This document shows positions 9,134 through 16,567 of a DNA stretch of 64,000 bases, piece after piece. The position numbers were made by a program, and so were the translations under genes. Where the stretch lies: positions 1-64,000 of the forward strand of contig NZ_CAJQZC010000008.1 of the NCBI RefSeq assembly GCF_907164555.1, read 5' to 3'. The notes below the pieces were generated by a model. It was not told the DNA's origin, did not search any database, and saw only the letters and a list, made by a program, of their open reading frames with translations. Positions within the stretch are counted from its first letter, which is position 1, and each line of letters begins with the position of its first letter. This stretch comes from Paraburkholderia saeva (GTDB lineage Bacteria > Pseudomonadota > Gammaproteobacteria > Burkholderiales > Burkholderiaceae).

Positions 9134-9180
9134 TGTCAAATGCGAATCGTTATCATTTCACAAATAGTAACGATTCGCAA
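9134..9180 (-). promoter_or_regulatory. Fur-type operator and promoter of the receptor gene
   Basis: TGCGAATCGTTA (9141-9152) and TAACGATTCGCA (9168-9179) form a perfect 12-bp inverted repeat around a 15-bp AT-rich centre. Each arm with its flank reads like a Fur box of NATWAT units (for example AATGAT AACGAT on the minus strand). A possible minus promoter overlaps it: TTGCGA, 17 bp, AATGAT. The surrounding gap 8998-9342 otherwise holds only leader sequence and no gene. Confidence 0.6.
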
Positions 9181-9342
9181 CAAAGCCATGCGCTTTGTAG
9201 GTATTTAGTGAGCATGCTTACAACACTATGAATGGGGTTTTCAGGGTGAAGGCGGCGACGATGCCGGATGAAACGCGTCGTAGAGGGTGACGACGAAACC
9301 GCCACCGTAAGGCCCGCGACGCGCAGGCAGGCGGGAGCAGAC

Positions 9343-10275
9343 CTATGCGCGCGCCGCGCGCTTGATCGCCTGTGGCGGTTGACCGAAAGCCCGCAGAAAT
9401 GCCCGGCGCATCCGTTCGGTATCCACGAAGCCGGTTTCGATCGCGACCGTTTCCAGCGAATGACGACCGGCCTCGATCATCGATCGCGCCGCTTCCACGC
9501 GCAGGTTTTCGATTGCCTTCGCGGGTGACTGGCGCGTCTCGTCGCGAAACGCGCGGCTGAACTGGCGCGGGCTCAGGTGCGCGACTTCAGCCAGCGTTTC
9601 GACGGACAGCCGCTCGCGCAGATGATCTTTCGCCCATGTGAGCGCGGTCTGGATGCGATCGGAGCGCGGCTGCAGATCGAGCATTGCCGAGAACTGCGAC
9701 TGGCCGCCGGTGCGGCGGTGATAGACCACGAGCTTCCTCGCGATGGCACGCGAAATCTCGGGGCCGAGATCGGCTTCGACGAGCGCCAGACACAGATCGA
9801 TGCACGCCGTCATGCCCGCCGACGTCCACACGGAACCGTCGACGATGAAGATGCGGTCGTCGTCCACCTGCGTCTTCGGGTAACGGTGTTGCAGTTCGCG
9901 CCCGAAAACCCAGTGCGTCGTGGCCCGCCTGCCGTCGAGAATGCCCGCTTCGGCGAGCACGAATGCGCCGGTGCAGATACTGGTCGTGCGACGCGAGGCG
10001 GCGAGCGCCCGGTTCAGAAACGCGCGCAGCCCGTCCGACGAAGGCTCGACGAACATCGAGCCGGTCACGACCACAGTGTCGTACGCGGGATCGTCGAACG
10101 CCTTCGATTCGACCTTCACGCCCGATGAACTGCGCACGAGGCCACCCTGTTCGGAGATGACCTCGATGTCGTACGCCGGTTCGTCCGCTTCCAGGTTCGC
10201 AATTTCGAACACCGACACAGCCACCATGTCGAGAATCTGGAATCCCGGGAATACCACCACGCCGATGCGTTTCAT
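9343..10275 (-). CDS. GlxA family AraC-type regulator with DJ-1/PfpI domain
   Basis: A 310-residue protein: an N-terminal DJ-1/PfpI-like (class I glutamine amidotransferase-like) domain, with the nucleophile-elbow Cys in SICTGAFVLAE at about 101, and a C-terminal AraC-type double helix-turn-helix (LSPRQFSRAFRDETRQSPAK and the following repeat). GlxA-type regulators usually sense metabolites, often nitrogenous ones. GGAAGG precedes the ATG. It is divergent from the SDR gene at 10497, its likely target. Confidence 0.88.
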   Translation of the reverse strand: MKRIGVVVFPGFQILDMVAVSVFEIANLEADEPAYDIEVISEQGGLVRSSSGVKVESKAFDDPAYDTVVVTGSMFVEPSSDGLRAFLNRALAASRRTTSICTGAFVLAEAGILDGRRATTHWVFGRELQHRYPKTQVDDDRIFIVDGSVWTSAGMTACIDLCLALVEADLGPEISRAIARKLVVYHRRTGGQSQFSAMLDLQPRSDRIQTALTWAKDHLRERLSVETLAEVAHLSPRQFSRAFRDETRQSPAKAIENLRVEAARSMIEAGRHSLETVAIETGFVDTERMRRAFLRAFGQPPQAIKRAARA

Positions 10276-10348
10276 CTCGCCACCTTCCTTTCTGGCCGTC
10301 GTTCTCGCGATATTGTTGCGATGTCCGAAAACGAGGTAAATACGTCAT

Positions 10349-10376
10349 TTGAGACAAAACAATACGCGCCTAGACT
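10349..10376 (+). promoter_or_regulatory. Candidate sigma-70 promoter for the SDR gene
   Basis: TTGAGA (10349-10354), a 16-bp spacer and TAGACT (10371-10376) lie about 120 bp before the SDR start in the GlxA/SDR divergent region. Moderate match only. Confidence 0.3.
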
Positions 10377-10496
10377 CTCCTCTGTCAACAACGGAAGCCG
10401 CCAGTGAACCCGGCCTCCGAGGCGATTTTTCCTTTTTGATCAACATGAACGGCGCATCGCATCGACGTATGCCAGGCGCTCAACGGAGAGTTTCAA

Positions 10497-11306
10497 ATGG
10501 CAACTGCATCGAACAAGGGTACGGCGCTGGTGACGGGCGCATCGTCGGGCATCGGCGCGATTTACGCGGATCGTCTCGCGCGCCGCGGCTACGACCTGAT
10601 TCTGGTGGCGCGCGATACGCAGCGCCTGGCAAGCCTCGCCGACCGTCTGTCGACCGAGACCGGCCGCACTGTGGAAACGCTCGGTGCCGACCTGACCGTG
10701 GCCGCCGACATGCGCCGTATCGAAGCGCGTCTGCGTTCCGACGCGAGCATCACGATGCTGGTCAACAACGCCGGGGTCGGCGCGACGAAACCGCTGATCG
10801 ATTCCGATCCGGACAGCCTCGAAAGCATGATCCAGCTGAACATCGTCGCGCTGACGCGGCTGACGTCGGCGGTCGTGCCGGGACTGGTCGCGCGCGGCAA
10901 GGGCACGGTGATCAACATTTCGTCGATCGTCGCGATTTCGCCGGAACTGCTGAACGGCGTGTACGGCGGCACGAAGTCGTTCGTGTTGAGCCTCACGCAG
11001 TCGCTGCATCACGAAATCGGTGCGAAGGGCGTGCGGGTGCAGGCCGTTCTGCCCGGCGCGACCAGCACGGAGTTCTGGGACCGCGCGGGCATGCCGGTTA
11101 CGGCGCTGCCTGAAGCGTGGGTGATGTCGGCGGCCGATATGGTCGACGCAGCGCTCGCCGGTCTCGACCAGGGTGAACTCGTCACGATTCCGTCGCTGCC
11201 GGATGCGGCCGACTGGAAAACGGCCAATGACGCGCGTCTCGCGCTCGGCCCGAACCTGTCGCACAGCCGTCCGGCGGCGCGCTATGGCGTGGGCGCGGCG
11301 GTTTAA
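10497..11306 (+). CDS. SDR family NAD(P)-dependent oxidoreductase
   Basis: A 269-residue classical short-chain dehydrogenase. The Rossmann TGASSGIG motif is at about 14-21, NNAG follows mid-protein, and the active site reads YGGTK, giving Tyr and Lys of the YxxxK pair, with Ser in ISSIVAIS upstream. GGAGAG precedes the ATG. It is transcribed away from the GlxA-type regulator, which probably controls it. The substrate cannot be read from sequence. A strong terminator follows at 11328-11348. Confidence 0.88.
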   Translation: MATASNKGTALVTGASSGIGAIYADRLARRGYDLILVARDTQRLASLADRLSTETGRTVETLGADLTVAADMRRIEARLRSDASITMLVNNAGVGATKPLIDSDPDSLESMIQLNIVALTRLTSAVVPGLVARGKGTVINISSIVAISPELLNGVYGGTKSFVLSLTQSLHHEIGAKGVRVQAVLPGATSTEFWDRAGMPVTALPEAWVMSAADMVDAALAGLDQGELVTIPSLPDAADWKTANDARLALGPNLSHSRPAARYGVGAAV

Positions 11307-11327
11307 GAATCCCGCGCAGGTTTAACG

Positions 11328-11348
11328 AAAAGGCCGGCCCGGCCTTTT
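11328..11348 (+). terminator. Intrinsic terminator (bidirectional form)
   Basis: AAAAGGCC and GGCCTTTT arms flank a short GGCCC loop, giving a GC stem with A-tract before and T-tract after. It stands between the SDR gene ending at 11306 and the convergent TetR gene ending at 11421, so it can serve both strands. Confidence 0.8.
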
Positions 11349-11420
11349 CACGTGTGCGCCATCAGATGCGTTGCCAGCCATGCTGGCACGCGCATCTTCA
11401 ACAGTGACGCGGCCGCCCGT

Positions 11421-12008
11421 TCACGCATCCACCAGTTCTTCAATCGCCGCGCCGAGAATCTCGTCCGAAAGCGGATCGCCCCGCGCGGCGCGCGCGAGGA
11501 TCAACGCGCCGATCAGCGTCGACACCTGCACGAGCGCCTGGCGACGTTTCTTTTCCGCGTCGCGCGTGGTGAGTTGCGTTGCCCACATCGCGACCATCTC
11601 CTTCAATCCGGCAATGAAACCGCCGCGCACCGGCCCATCCGGCGCTTCGCGCGCGACATCGCCCGCGAGTGCCGCCGTCGCGCAACCGAGACCCGGATTG
11701 TCGCGATGCTCGGTGCCCAGGTATTGCGTGACGATCGTCTTGCGCGCCGCCAGGCGGTCGCCATCGCTCGCTGCGATATGCTTTGCCCAGATTTGCCGCA
11801 TGTGTTCGATTGCGCGCCGGCAGGCGATCGAAGCGAGCTCGTCCTTCGACTCGAAGTGCCCGTAGAAGCCGCCGTGCGTCAACCCGGCGGCCGCCATCAG
11901 ATCGGCCACGCTGACGCCGTTCAGCCCGCGCTCCCGGAATAGCTGCGCCGATACGGCTTCGATCCGCTCGCGGTTTTTATCCGCCTGTTCTCTCGATACA
12001 CGAGGCAT
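11421..12008 (-). CDS. TetR/AcrR family transcriptional regulator
   Basis: A 195-residue TetR-type repressor. The N-terminal HTH contains FRERGLNGVSVADLMAAAG and the LTHGGFYGHFESKDEL block that ends TetR DNA-binding domains. The C-terminal half is an all-helical ligand domain with Cys in GLGCATAALAGD, as in the YxaF/LmrA-type C-terminal family. ATG at 12008 is chosen because GAGGAG lies eight bases upstream; GTG at 12014 is too close to it. It is divergent from the SDR gene at 12102, and the shared region has a palindrome at 12059-12074. Confidence 0.9.
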   Translation of the reverse strand: MPRVSREQADKNRERIEAVSAQLFRERGLNGVSVADLMAAAGLTHGGFYGHFESKDELASIACRRAIEHMRQIWAKHIAASDGDRLAARKTIVTQYLGTEHRDNPGLGCATAALAGDVAREAPDGPVRGGFIAGLKEMVAMWATQLTTRDAEKKRRQALVQVSTLIGALILARAARGDPLSDEILGAAIEELVDA

Positions 12009-12032
12009 TGTCACTGCTCCTCAAAAAATCGC

Positions 12033-12074
12033 TTGACACCATTTTACATGATGATGGTAATCTATAAATAGATT
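12033..12074 (+). promoter_or_regulatory. TetR/SDR divergent promoter with candidate operator
   Basis: TTGACA at 12033-12038 is a strong -35; TAATCT at 12058-12063 is a possible -10 (19-bp spacer). AATCTAT-AA-ATAGATT at 12059-12074 is a perfect 7-bp inverted repeat overlapping the -10, and ACCAT...ATGGT at 12039-12059 is a second imperfect one. Position and symmetry fit a TetR repressor site. Confidence 0.55.
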
Positions 12075-12101
12075 TCAATCGTCATTTATCGGAGTTGTCA
12101 A

Positions 12102-12866
12102 ATGGGCATGCTTCAGGACAAGATCGCGCTGGTTGTGGGCGGCACATCGGGTATCGGCGCAGCGGCAGCGGCGCTTTTCGCGGCGGAAGGCGCGGAAGTC
12201 GTCGTGGTCGGGCGCCGTCAGGCGGAAGGCGACGCAGTTGTCGCGCAGATCCGCGAGAAGGGCGGCCGTGCGTCGTTCATCGCGGCGGATGTTGCCGACG
12301 GCGCGAGCGTCGCGGCAATGACGGAAGAAGTGATGCGCCGCCACGGCCGCATCGACTGCGCGTTCAACAACTTCGGCATCAGTGTGGGCTTCAATCCACT
12401 CGCGGAGCAGGACGAGGCGACGTGGGACCGCGTCATCGACATCAACCTGAAGGGCGGCTTTCACGTCCTGAAGACGCAGTTGCCGATCATGGCGCGTCAG
12501 GGCAGCGGCTCGATCGTGTTCACGTCGTCGGTGCTGGGCGAAGTGTTCGTTCCGGGTGCCGCGATTTATAGCGCGAGCAAGGGTGGGCTGACTTCGCTGG
12601 CCCGCGCCGCCGCGATCGAAATGGCGTCGAAGGGCGTGCGTGTGAACGTCGTGAGCCCGGCCATCACCCGTACGCCGATGACGGCAGGCTCGTTCGTGAA
12701 GAACGACAAAGGCGAAAACGAACATCCGTTCACGGCGATGCATCCGCTTGGCCGCGTCGCGGAACCGGAGGAAGTGGCACAGGCTGCGCTCTTCCTGCTG
12801 TCAGACCGCGCGTCGTTCATTACCGGGCAGGTGCTGGCCGTCGATGGCGGGTTGACGTCGCAGTAA
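12102..12866 (+). CDS. SDR family oxidoreductase under TetR control
   Basis: A 254-residue classical SDR with GGTSGIG near residue 14, NNFGIS in place of the usual NNAG, and catalytic YSASK. The C-terminus (ITGQVLAVDGGLTSQ) is typical of 3-oxoacyl-ACP-reductase-like SDRs. GGAG precedes the ATG by seven bases. It is divergent from the TetR gene at 11421-12008, and TetR-SDR pairs of this sort commonly respond to electrophiles or xenobiotics. The substrate is unknown. Confidence 0.88.
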   Translation: MGMLQDKIALVVGGTSGIGAAAAALFAAEGAEVVVVGRRQAEGDAVVAQIREKGGRASFIAADVADGASVAAMTEEVMRRHGRIDCAFNNFGISVGFNPLAEQDEATWDRVIDINLKGGFHVLKTQLPIMARQGSGSIVFTSSVLGEVFVPGAAIYSASKGGLTSLARAAAIEMASKGVRVNVVSPAITRTPMTAGSFVKNDKGENEHPFTAMHPLGRVAEPEEVAQAALFLLSDRASFITGQVLAVDGGLTSQ

Positions 12867-13098
12867 GCGGTATCGTTTGAATCTCGCTGGCTGGTGCGGC
12901 CGTCCGGTCGCGGCAGTTAGCGGGGCACTCCCTTCAGTCGTTCTGCAAAATCCGGCGGCTACAGCGCAGTTCTGGCACGTCGCCCGGCACTTTTGCGCCC
13001 ATCCCTTTCGCTTGCTAGACTGCCTTCGCACATCGTCCGCGCAACGCATCGCCGGACGCGTCGGCGCATCCCGCGTCGCACGAATTCGCGGAGGTGCC

Positions 13099-13452
13099 AT
13101 GATTTACATGTTGCTCATCGTCGAGCCCGTCGGACAGCGCGACGAGCGCACGCTTGAAGAGGCCCACGACGTCTACGGCCAGATGGGGCAATTCGCCGAA
13201 GTGCTGAAGTCGCGTGGTGTGCTGCGCGGCGTCGAATCGCTCAGTTCGCAGGAAAAAGGCGCGCGGGTTCAGGTGCGCAACGGCCAGAGCAAGGTCATCG
13301 ACGGTCCGTTCGCCGAAGCGAAGGAAATGATCGGCGGCTTTTTCCTTGTCGACTGCGAGACGTCGCAGGAAGCCATCACGATCGCCGAAGCGTGCCCGGC
13401 GGCGTCGTGGGCCACCGTCGAAGTCCGCAAGGTCGGTCCCTGCTGGGAGTAA
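13099..13452 (+). CDS. YCII/DGPF-domain protein (first of pair)
   Basis: A 117-residue protein of the YCII-related (DGPF) family, with the signature VIDGPFAEAKE and the following IGGFFLVDC strand. These small ferredoxin-like-fold proteins are the characteristic neighbours of ECF42 sigma factors; their biochemical role is not established. ATG at 13099 is supported by GGAGG five bases upstream; the open frame extends further upstream but without coding character. It heads a plus-strand group with a second DGPF protein, a VOC protein and the sigma factor. Confidence 0.85.
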   Translation: MIYMLLIVEPVGQRDERTLEEAHDVYGQMGQFAEVLKSRGVLRGVESLSSQEKGARVQVRNGQSKVIDGPFAEAKEMIGGFFLVDCETSQEAITIAEACPAASWATVEVRKVGPCWE

Positions 13453-13520
13453 CCGTGGCCGCACGCGAGGCGGGTGTCGCCGTTCCGCGCTCAGGGAATG
13501 CCCTGACGTGAACCGCCTGG

Positions 13521-13551
13521 TGTCGATCCTGCCCTACGTGGTTCGTCGTGC
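13521..13551 (+). promoter_or_regulatory. Candidate ECF42 promoter of the second DGPF gene
   Basis: TGTCGA (13521-13526), 17 bp, then CGTCGTGC (13544-13551), about 57 bp before the start codon at 13608. The same two boxes with the same spacing precede the unlinked DGPF gene at 41892-42332. The TGTCGA/CG(A/T)C pair agrees with the promoter motif I recall for ECF42 in actinobacteria. Assignment to the sigma factor at 14488 is inferred. Confidence 0.6.
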
Positions 13552-13607
13552 ATGCAGAAGCCGGAAAAAACGACGGCTTTCCCGTCAGCCACCCAGGAGA
13601 AACGGCG

Positions 13608-14024
13608 ATGCGATTCATGATCATTGTGAAGGCGACAGCGATATCGGAAGCGGGCGTCATGCCCGATGACGATAGCGTGATGAGCGCCATGGGCACGTAC
13701 CACGAGGAACTTGCGAAGGCAGGCGTGCTGCTCGACGCGAACGGTTTGCGGCCGTCGTCGAAAGGCTGGCGTATCCGGTACGAAGGTGGGCAACGCAAGG
13801 TGATCGATGGACCGTTCGCGGAAACGAAGGAGCTGATCGCCGGCTACACGCTGATCCAGGCGCGCTCGCGCGAAGAAGCGATGGAATGGGCGCGGCGCTT
13901 CCCCGCACCGTTTGGCGAAAACGCGGACAGCGAAATCGAGGTGCGTGAGCTTTACGAGCCGGAAGACCTCGAACCGGACGGCATCCTCGGACGCACCCGC
14001 AAACCGCAGGCCGCGAGCCAGTAA
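13608..14024 (+). CDS. YCII/DGPF-domain protein (second of pair)
   Basis: A 138-residue DGPF-family protein with MRFMIIVKAT at the N-terminus and the VIDGPFAETKELIAGY signature near the middle. It is a close paralogue of the protein at 41892-42332, sharing the MVKAT/SEAG start and the DGPF block, and is less similar to the 13099 protein. Start supported by AGGAG upstream. It lies between the first DGPF gene and the VOC/sigma pair and has its own ECF42-like promoter at 13521-13551. Function unknown. Confidence 0.87.
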   Translation: MRFMIIVKATAISEAGVMPDDDSVMSAMGTYHEELAKAGVLLDANGLRPSSKGWRIRYEGGQRKVIDGPFAETKELIAGYTLIQARSREEAMEWARRFPAPFGENADSEIEVRELYEPEDLEPDGILGRTRKPQAASQ

Positions 14025-14071
14025 CGGCGCCCGCACCCATCACCCAATCCACCCCAGCAAAGAGACCGATC

Positions 14072-14479
14072 ATGCACAAACAGATCTACGTGAACCTGCC
14101 CGTCGAGGACCTGCCGAAGTCGATGGCGTTTTTCAAGGCGCTTGGGCTGACCTTCAATCCGCAGTTCACGAACGATTCGGGCGCCTGCCTCGTCATCAGC
14201 GAGCACATCTACGCGATGCTGCTTACGAAGCCGTTCTTCAAGGGCTTCACGGGCAAACCCATCGCCGACGCGAAAGAGACGACCGAATGTCTGCTGTGTC
14301 TTTCATGCGAAAGCCGCGCGGAAGTCGATGCGCTCGTCGCGAAGGCCGTGGCGGCGGGCGGCACCGCGCCGCGTGCGCCGACAGACCACGGTTTCATGTA
14401 CGGCCACGGCTTCGAGGATCTCGACGGCCACATCTGGGAGCTGGTGCACATGGACCCGAACGCCGCCGGCGCGCCCTGA
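14072..14479 (+). CDS. VOC family protein linked to ECF42
   Basis: A 135-residue vicinal oxygen chelate protein. It opens IYVNLPVEDLPKSMAFF and ends with GFEDLDGHIWELVHMDP, the usual DxxGxxWE close of this group; the glyoxalase-like fold is clear. The pattern 'lactoylglutathione lyase-like protein next to ECF42 and DGPF genes' is common. It ends 8 bp before the sigma gene, so the two are co-transcribed and possibly translationally coupled. Ligand unknown. Confidence 0.85.
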   Translation: MHKQIYVNLPVEDLPKSMAFFKALGLTFNPQFTNDSGACLVISEHIYAMLLTKPFFKGFTGKPIADAKETTECLLCLSCESRAEVDALVAKAVAAGGTAPRAPTDHGFMYGHGFEDLDGHIWELVHMDPNAAGAP

Positions 14480-14487
14480 GGCCGGAA

Positions 14488-15768
14488 GTGACGCTGACCG
14501 ACACGCATCGGGCCATCGAGGCAGTCTGGCGGATCGAATCCGCCAAGGTCATCGCCCACATCGCGCGCATGGTGCGCGACGTGGGCCGCGCCGAAGAGCT
14601 TGCGCAGGACGCGCTCATCGCCGCGCTCGAACACTGGCCCGAGGCGGGCGTGCCGGCGAATCCGGGAGCCTGGCTGATGGCGACTGCGAAAAACCGCGCG
14701 CTCGACTGGCTGCGCCAGCAGGCGCTGCACGCACGCAAGCACGAAGAACTCGGGCGCGAGATGGACGCGCTCGAGACGCACATCGTGCCAGATTTCGTCG
14801 ATGGACTCGACGCCGCGCGCGAAGACGATATCGGCGACGACCTCTTGCGGCTCGTTTTCACGGCGTGCCATCCGGTGCTTTCGACAGAAGCGCGCGTGGC
14901 GCTGACGCTGCGTCTGCTCGGTGGCCTCACGACGGAGGAAATCGCGCGCGGCTTCCTCGTGCCCGAACCGACGATCGCGCAGCGGATCGTGCGCGCAAAG
15001 CGCACGCTCGCGGCGGCGCATGTGCCGTTCGAAGTGCCGCAGGCCGACGCGCGGGCCGCGCGGCTCGGCTCCGTGCTCGAAGTGATCTACCTGATTTTCA
15101 ATGAAGGCTATTCGGCGACAGCCGGCGATCACTGGATGCGCCCGGCACTCATCGACGAAGCGCTGCGGCTTGGCCGCGTGCTCGAAGGCCTGACACCCGA
15201 TGAGAGTGAGGTGCACGGCCTCGTCGCGCTGATGGAGATTCAGGCGTCGCGTACGCATGCGCGCACGGACGCGACGGGCCGCCCGGTGCTGCTGCTCGAC
15301 CAGGACCGGAGCCGCTGGGACCCGCTCCTGATCCGCCGCGGGCTGGCGGCGCTGGAGCGGGCGTTGTCGCCTGGCGGCGCGCGCGGGCCGTACACATTGC
15401 AGGCCGCGCTCGCCGCGTGCCACGCGCGCGCCCGCACGGCGGCTGAAACCGACTGGATGCAGATCGTCGCGCTGTACGACCTGCTCGCGGCGGTGACACC
15501 ATCACCTGTGGTCGAGCTGAATCGCGCGGTCGCGGTCGGGATGGCATCGGGTCCGCAGGAAGCGCTGCCGCTTGTCGATGCGCTGGCCGAAGAAGGGGCG
15601 CTTGCGAACTATCACTGGCTGCCGAGCGTTCGCGGCGATCTGCTTGCGAAGCTGGGCCGCAAGCATGAGGCGCGCGCCGAGTTCGAGCGCGCCGCAGCGA
15701 TGACACGCAATGCCCGCGAGCGCGAACTGCTGCTTGAACGCGCCGCGCAAATGGACAAACGCAGCTGA
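14488..15768 (+). CDS. ECF42-type RNA polymerase sigma factor with C-terminal TPR-like extension
   Basis: A 426-residue sigma factor: region 2 near the N-terminus (HIARMVRDVGRAEELAQDAL; PGAWLMATAKNRALDWLR), region 4 around residues 130-180 (LTTEEIARGF; PTIAQRIVRAKRTL), then about 230 residues of helical repeats, the extension that defines ECF42. The extension is thought to stand in for an anti-sigma factor. GTG at 14488 is chosen: GAGG lies six bases upstream and the sigma domain starts at once. The open frame continues upstream through other genes but is not coding there. Targets probably include the DGPF genes at 13608 and 41892. Confidence 0.9.
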   Translation: MTLTDTHRAIEAVWRIESAKVIAHIARMVRDVGRAEELAQDALIAALEHWPEAGVPANPGAWLMATAKNRALDWLRQQALHARKHEELGREMDALETHIVPDFVDGLDAAREDDIGDDLLRLVFTACHPVLSTEARVALTLRLLGGLTTEEIARGFLVPEPTIAQRIVRAKRTLAAAHVPFEVPQADARAARLGSVLEVIYLIFNEGYSATAGDHWMRPALIDEALRLGRVLEGLTPDESEVHGLVALMEIQASRTHARTDATGRPVLLLDQDRSRWDPLLIRRGLAALERALSPGGARGPYTLQAALAACHARARTAAETDWMQIVALYDLLAAVTPSPVVELNRAVAVGMASGPQEALPLVDALAEEGALANYHWLPSVRGDLLAKLGRKHEARAEFERAAAMTRNARERELLLERAAQMDKRS

Positions 15769-15857
15769 GGCGCGTGCCTGGCCGCAGACGTCACCGCCCC
15801 AGCGCGCATCTGCCTGACCGTGACATACTCTGGAAGCCCGCTGCCGGAGTTTCTGCC

Positions 15858-16268
15858 ATGACGCACGCTGCCTGCGAACCTGCCCGCACCACCGACTTCG
15901 ACCTCGTCGCGATCCGTGACGAGCTGGCGAGCCGTGAACCGATCTTCCATCGTACGGAGTGGGGGACGACGCGAGCCGATTTCGACCGGATGCTGGCCGA
16001 CTGCTTCTGGGAAACCGGCGCGTCCGGCCGGCGCTACAGCCGCGCGTTCGTACTCGACGAACTCGCGCGCCGTTACGCGTCGCCGCCGCTCGACGACGAC
16101 TGGGAAAGTTGCGATTTCCATTGCCAGCAACTCGGCGCCGATCTCTATCTGCTGACCTATTCGCTGCGTCAGGGCGCGCGTGAAACGCGCCGCTCGACGA
16201 TCTGGCAGCGCGCCGGATCGGACTGGAAGATCGTGTTCCATCAAGGGACGATTGTTCAGGACGCTTAG
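15858..16268 (+). CDS. DUF4440/SnoaL-like domain protein
   Basis: A 136-residue cytosolic protein with the NTF2-like/DUF4440 pattern: helical start (DLVAIRDELASREPIFHR), central strands (YLLTYSLRQ), and the RRSTIWQRAGSDWKIVFHQGT C-terminal strands (quoted in part: STIWQR, WKIVFHQGT). GGAG lies eight bases before the ATG. It follows the sigma gene by 89 bp on the same strand and may be the last gene of that group. Activity unknown; related proteins include small cyclases and uncharacterised binding proteins. Confidence 0.75.
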   Translation: MTHAACEPARTTDFDLVAIRDELASREPIFHRTEWGTTRADFDRMLADCFWETGASGRRYSRAFVLDELARRYASPPLDDDWESCDFHCQQLGADLYLLTYSLRQGARETRRSTIWQRAGSDWKIVFHQGTIVQDA

Positions 16269-16567
16269 CCCGCGAGCCGCGAAGCGCGTGACGTCAGTGG
16301 CAAGCAACACGAAAACGCGGGACGTTACCTTGAAAGGGAAAGCGTCGCGTTGAAGCTTCGCATTCTTTACATGGCGTATGCACTCATTTGCGATAAACCG
16401 GATTTATCGCCATGAACGACATCCGTATAGTGGCTTTTGCAGGAGCCGGAACGTGTGTCCGGCGCCCCGTAGCGCGCGTGGCCTGTCGGTGCATGTGCTG
16501 CCCGACCCGCCAGAAAACGGCCGCGCGCTGATGCTGGGATAATCCAGGCCAGTCAAAGGAGCCGATC
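16269..16567. other. Gene-free stretch with a perfect hairpin
   Basis: No convincing ORF. The region is less GC-rich and contains GCGATAAA (16390-16397), a 5-nt loop and TTTATCGC (16403-16410), a perfect 8-bp stem. No T-tract follows, so it is not a clear terminator. It may be an operator or leader element for the nitronate monooxygenase gene 160 bp downstream. Confidence 0.5.

Noticed and set aside
6931..9231. A 766-codon open frame antisense to the siderophore receptor
   Set aside because: Shadow of the receptor gene in high-GC DNA: His/Arg/Val-rich composition, no ribosome site, no domain.
13912..14487. Upstream extension of the sigma factor frame
   Set aside because: It runs through the DGPF and VOC genes in another frame; GTG 14488 with GAGG upstream begins at the sigma domain.
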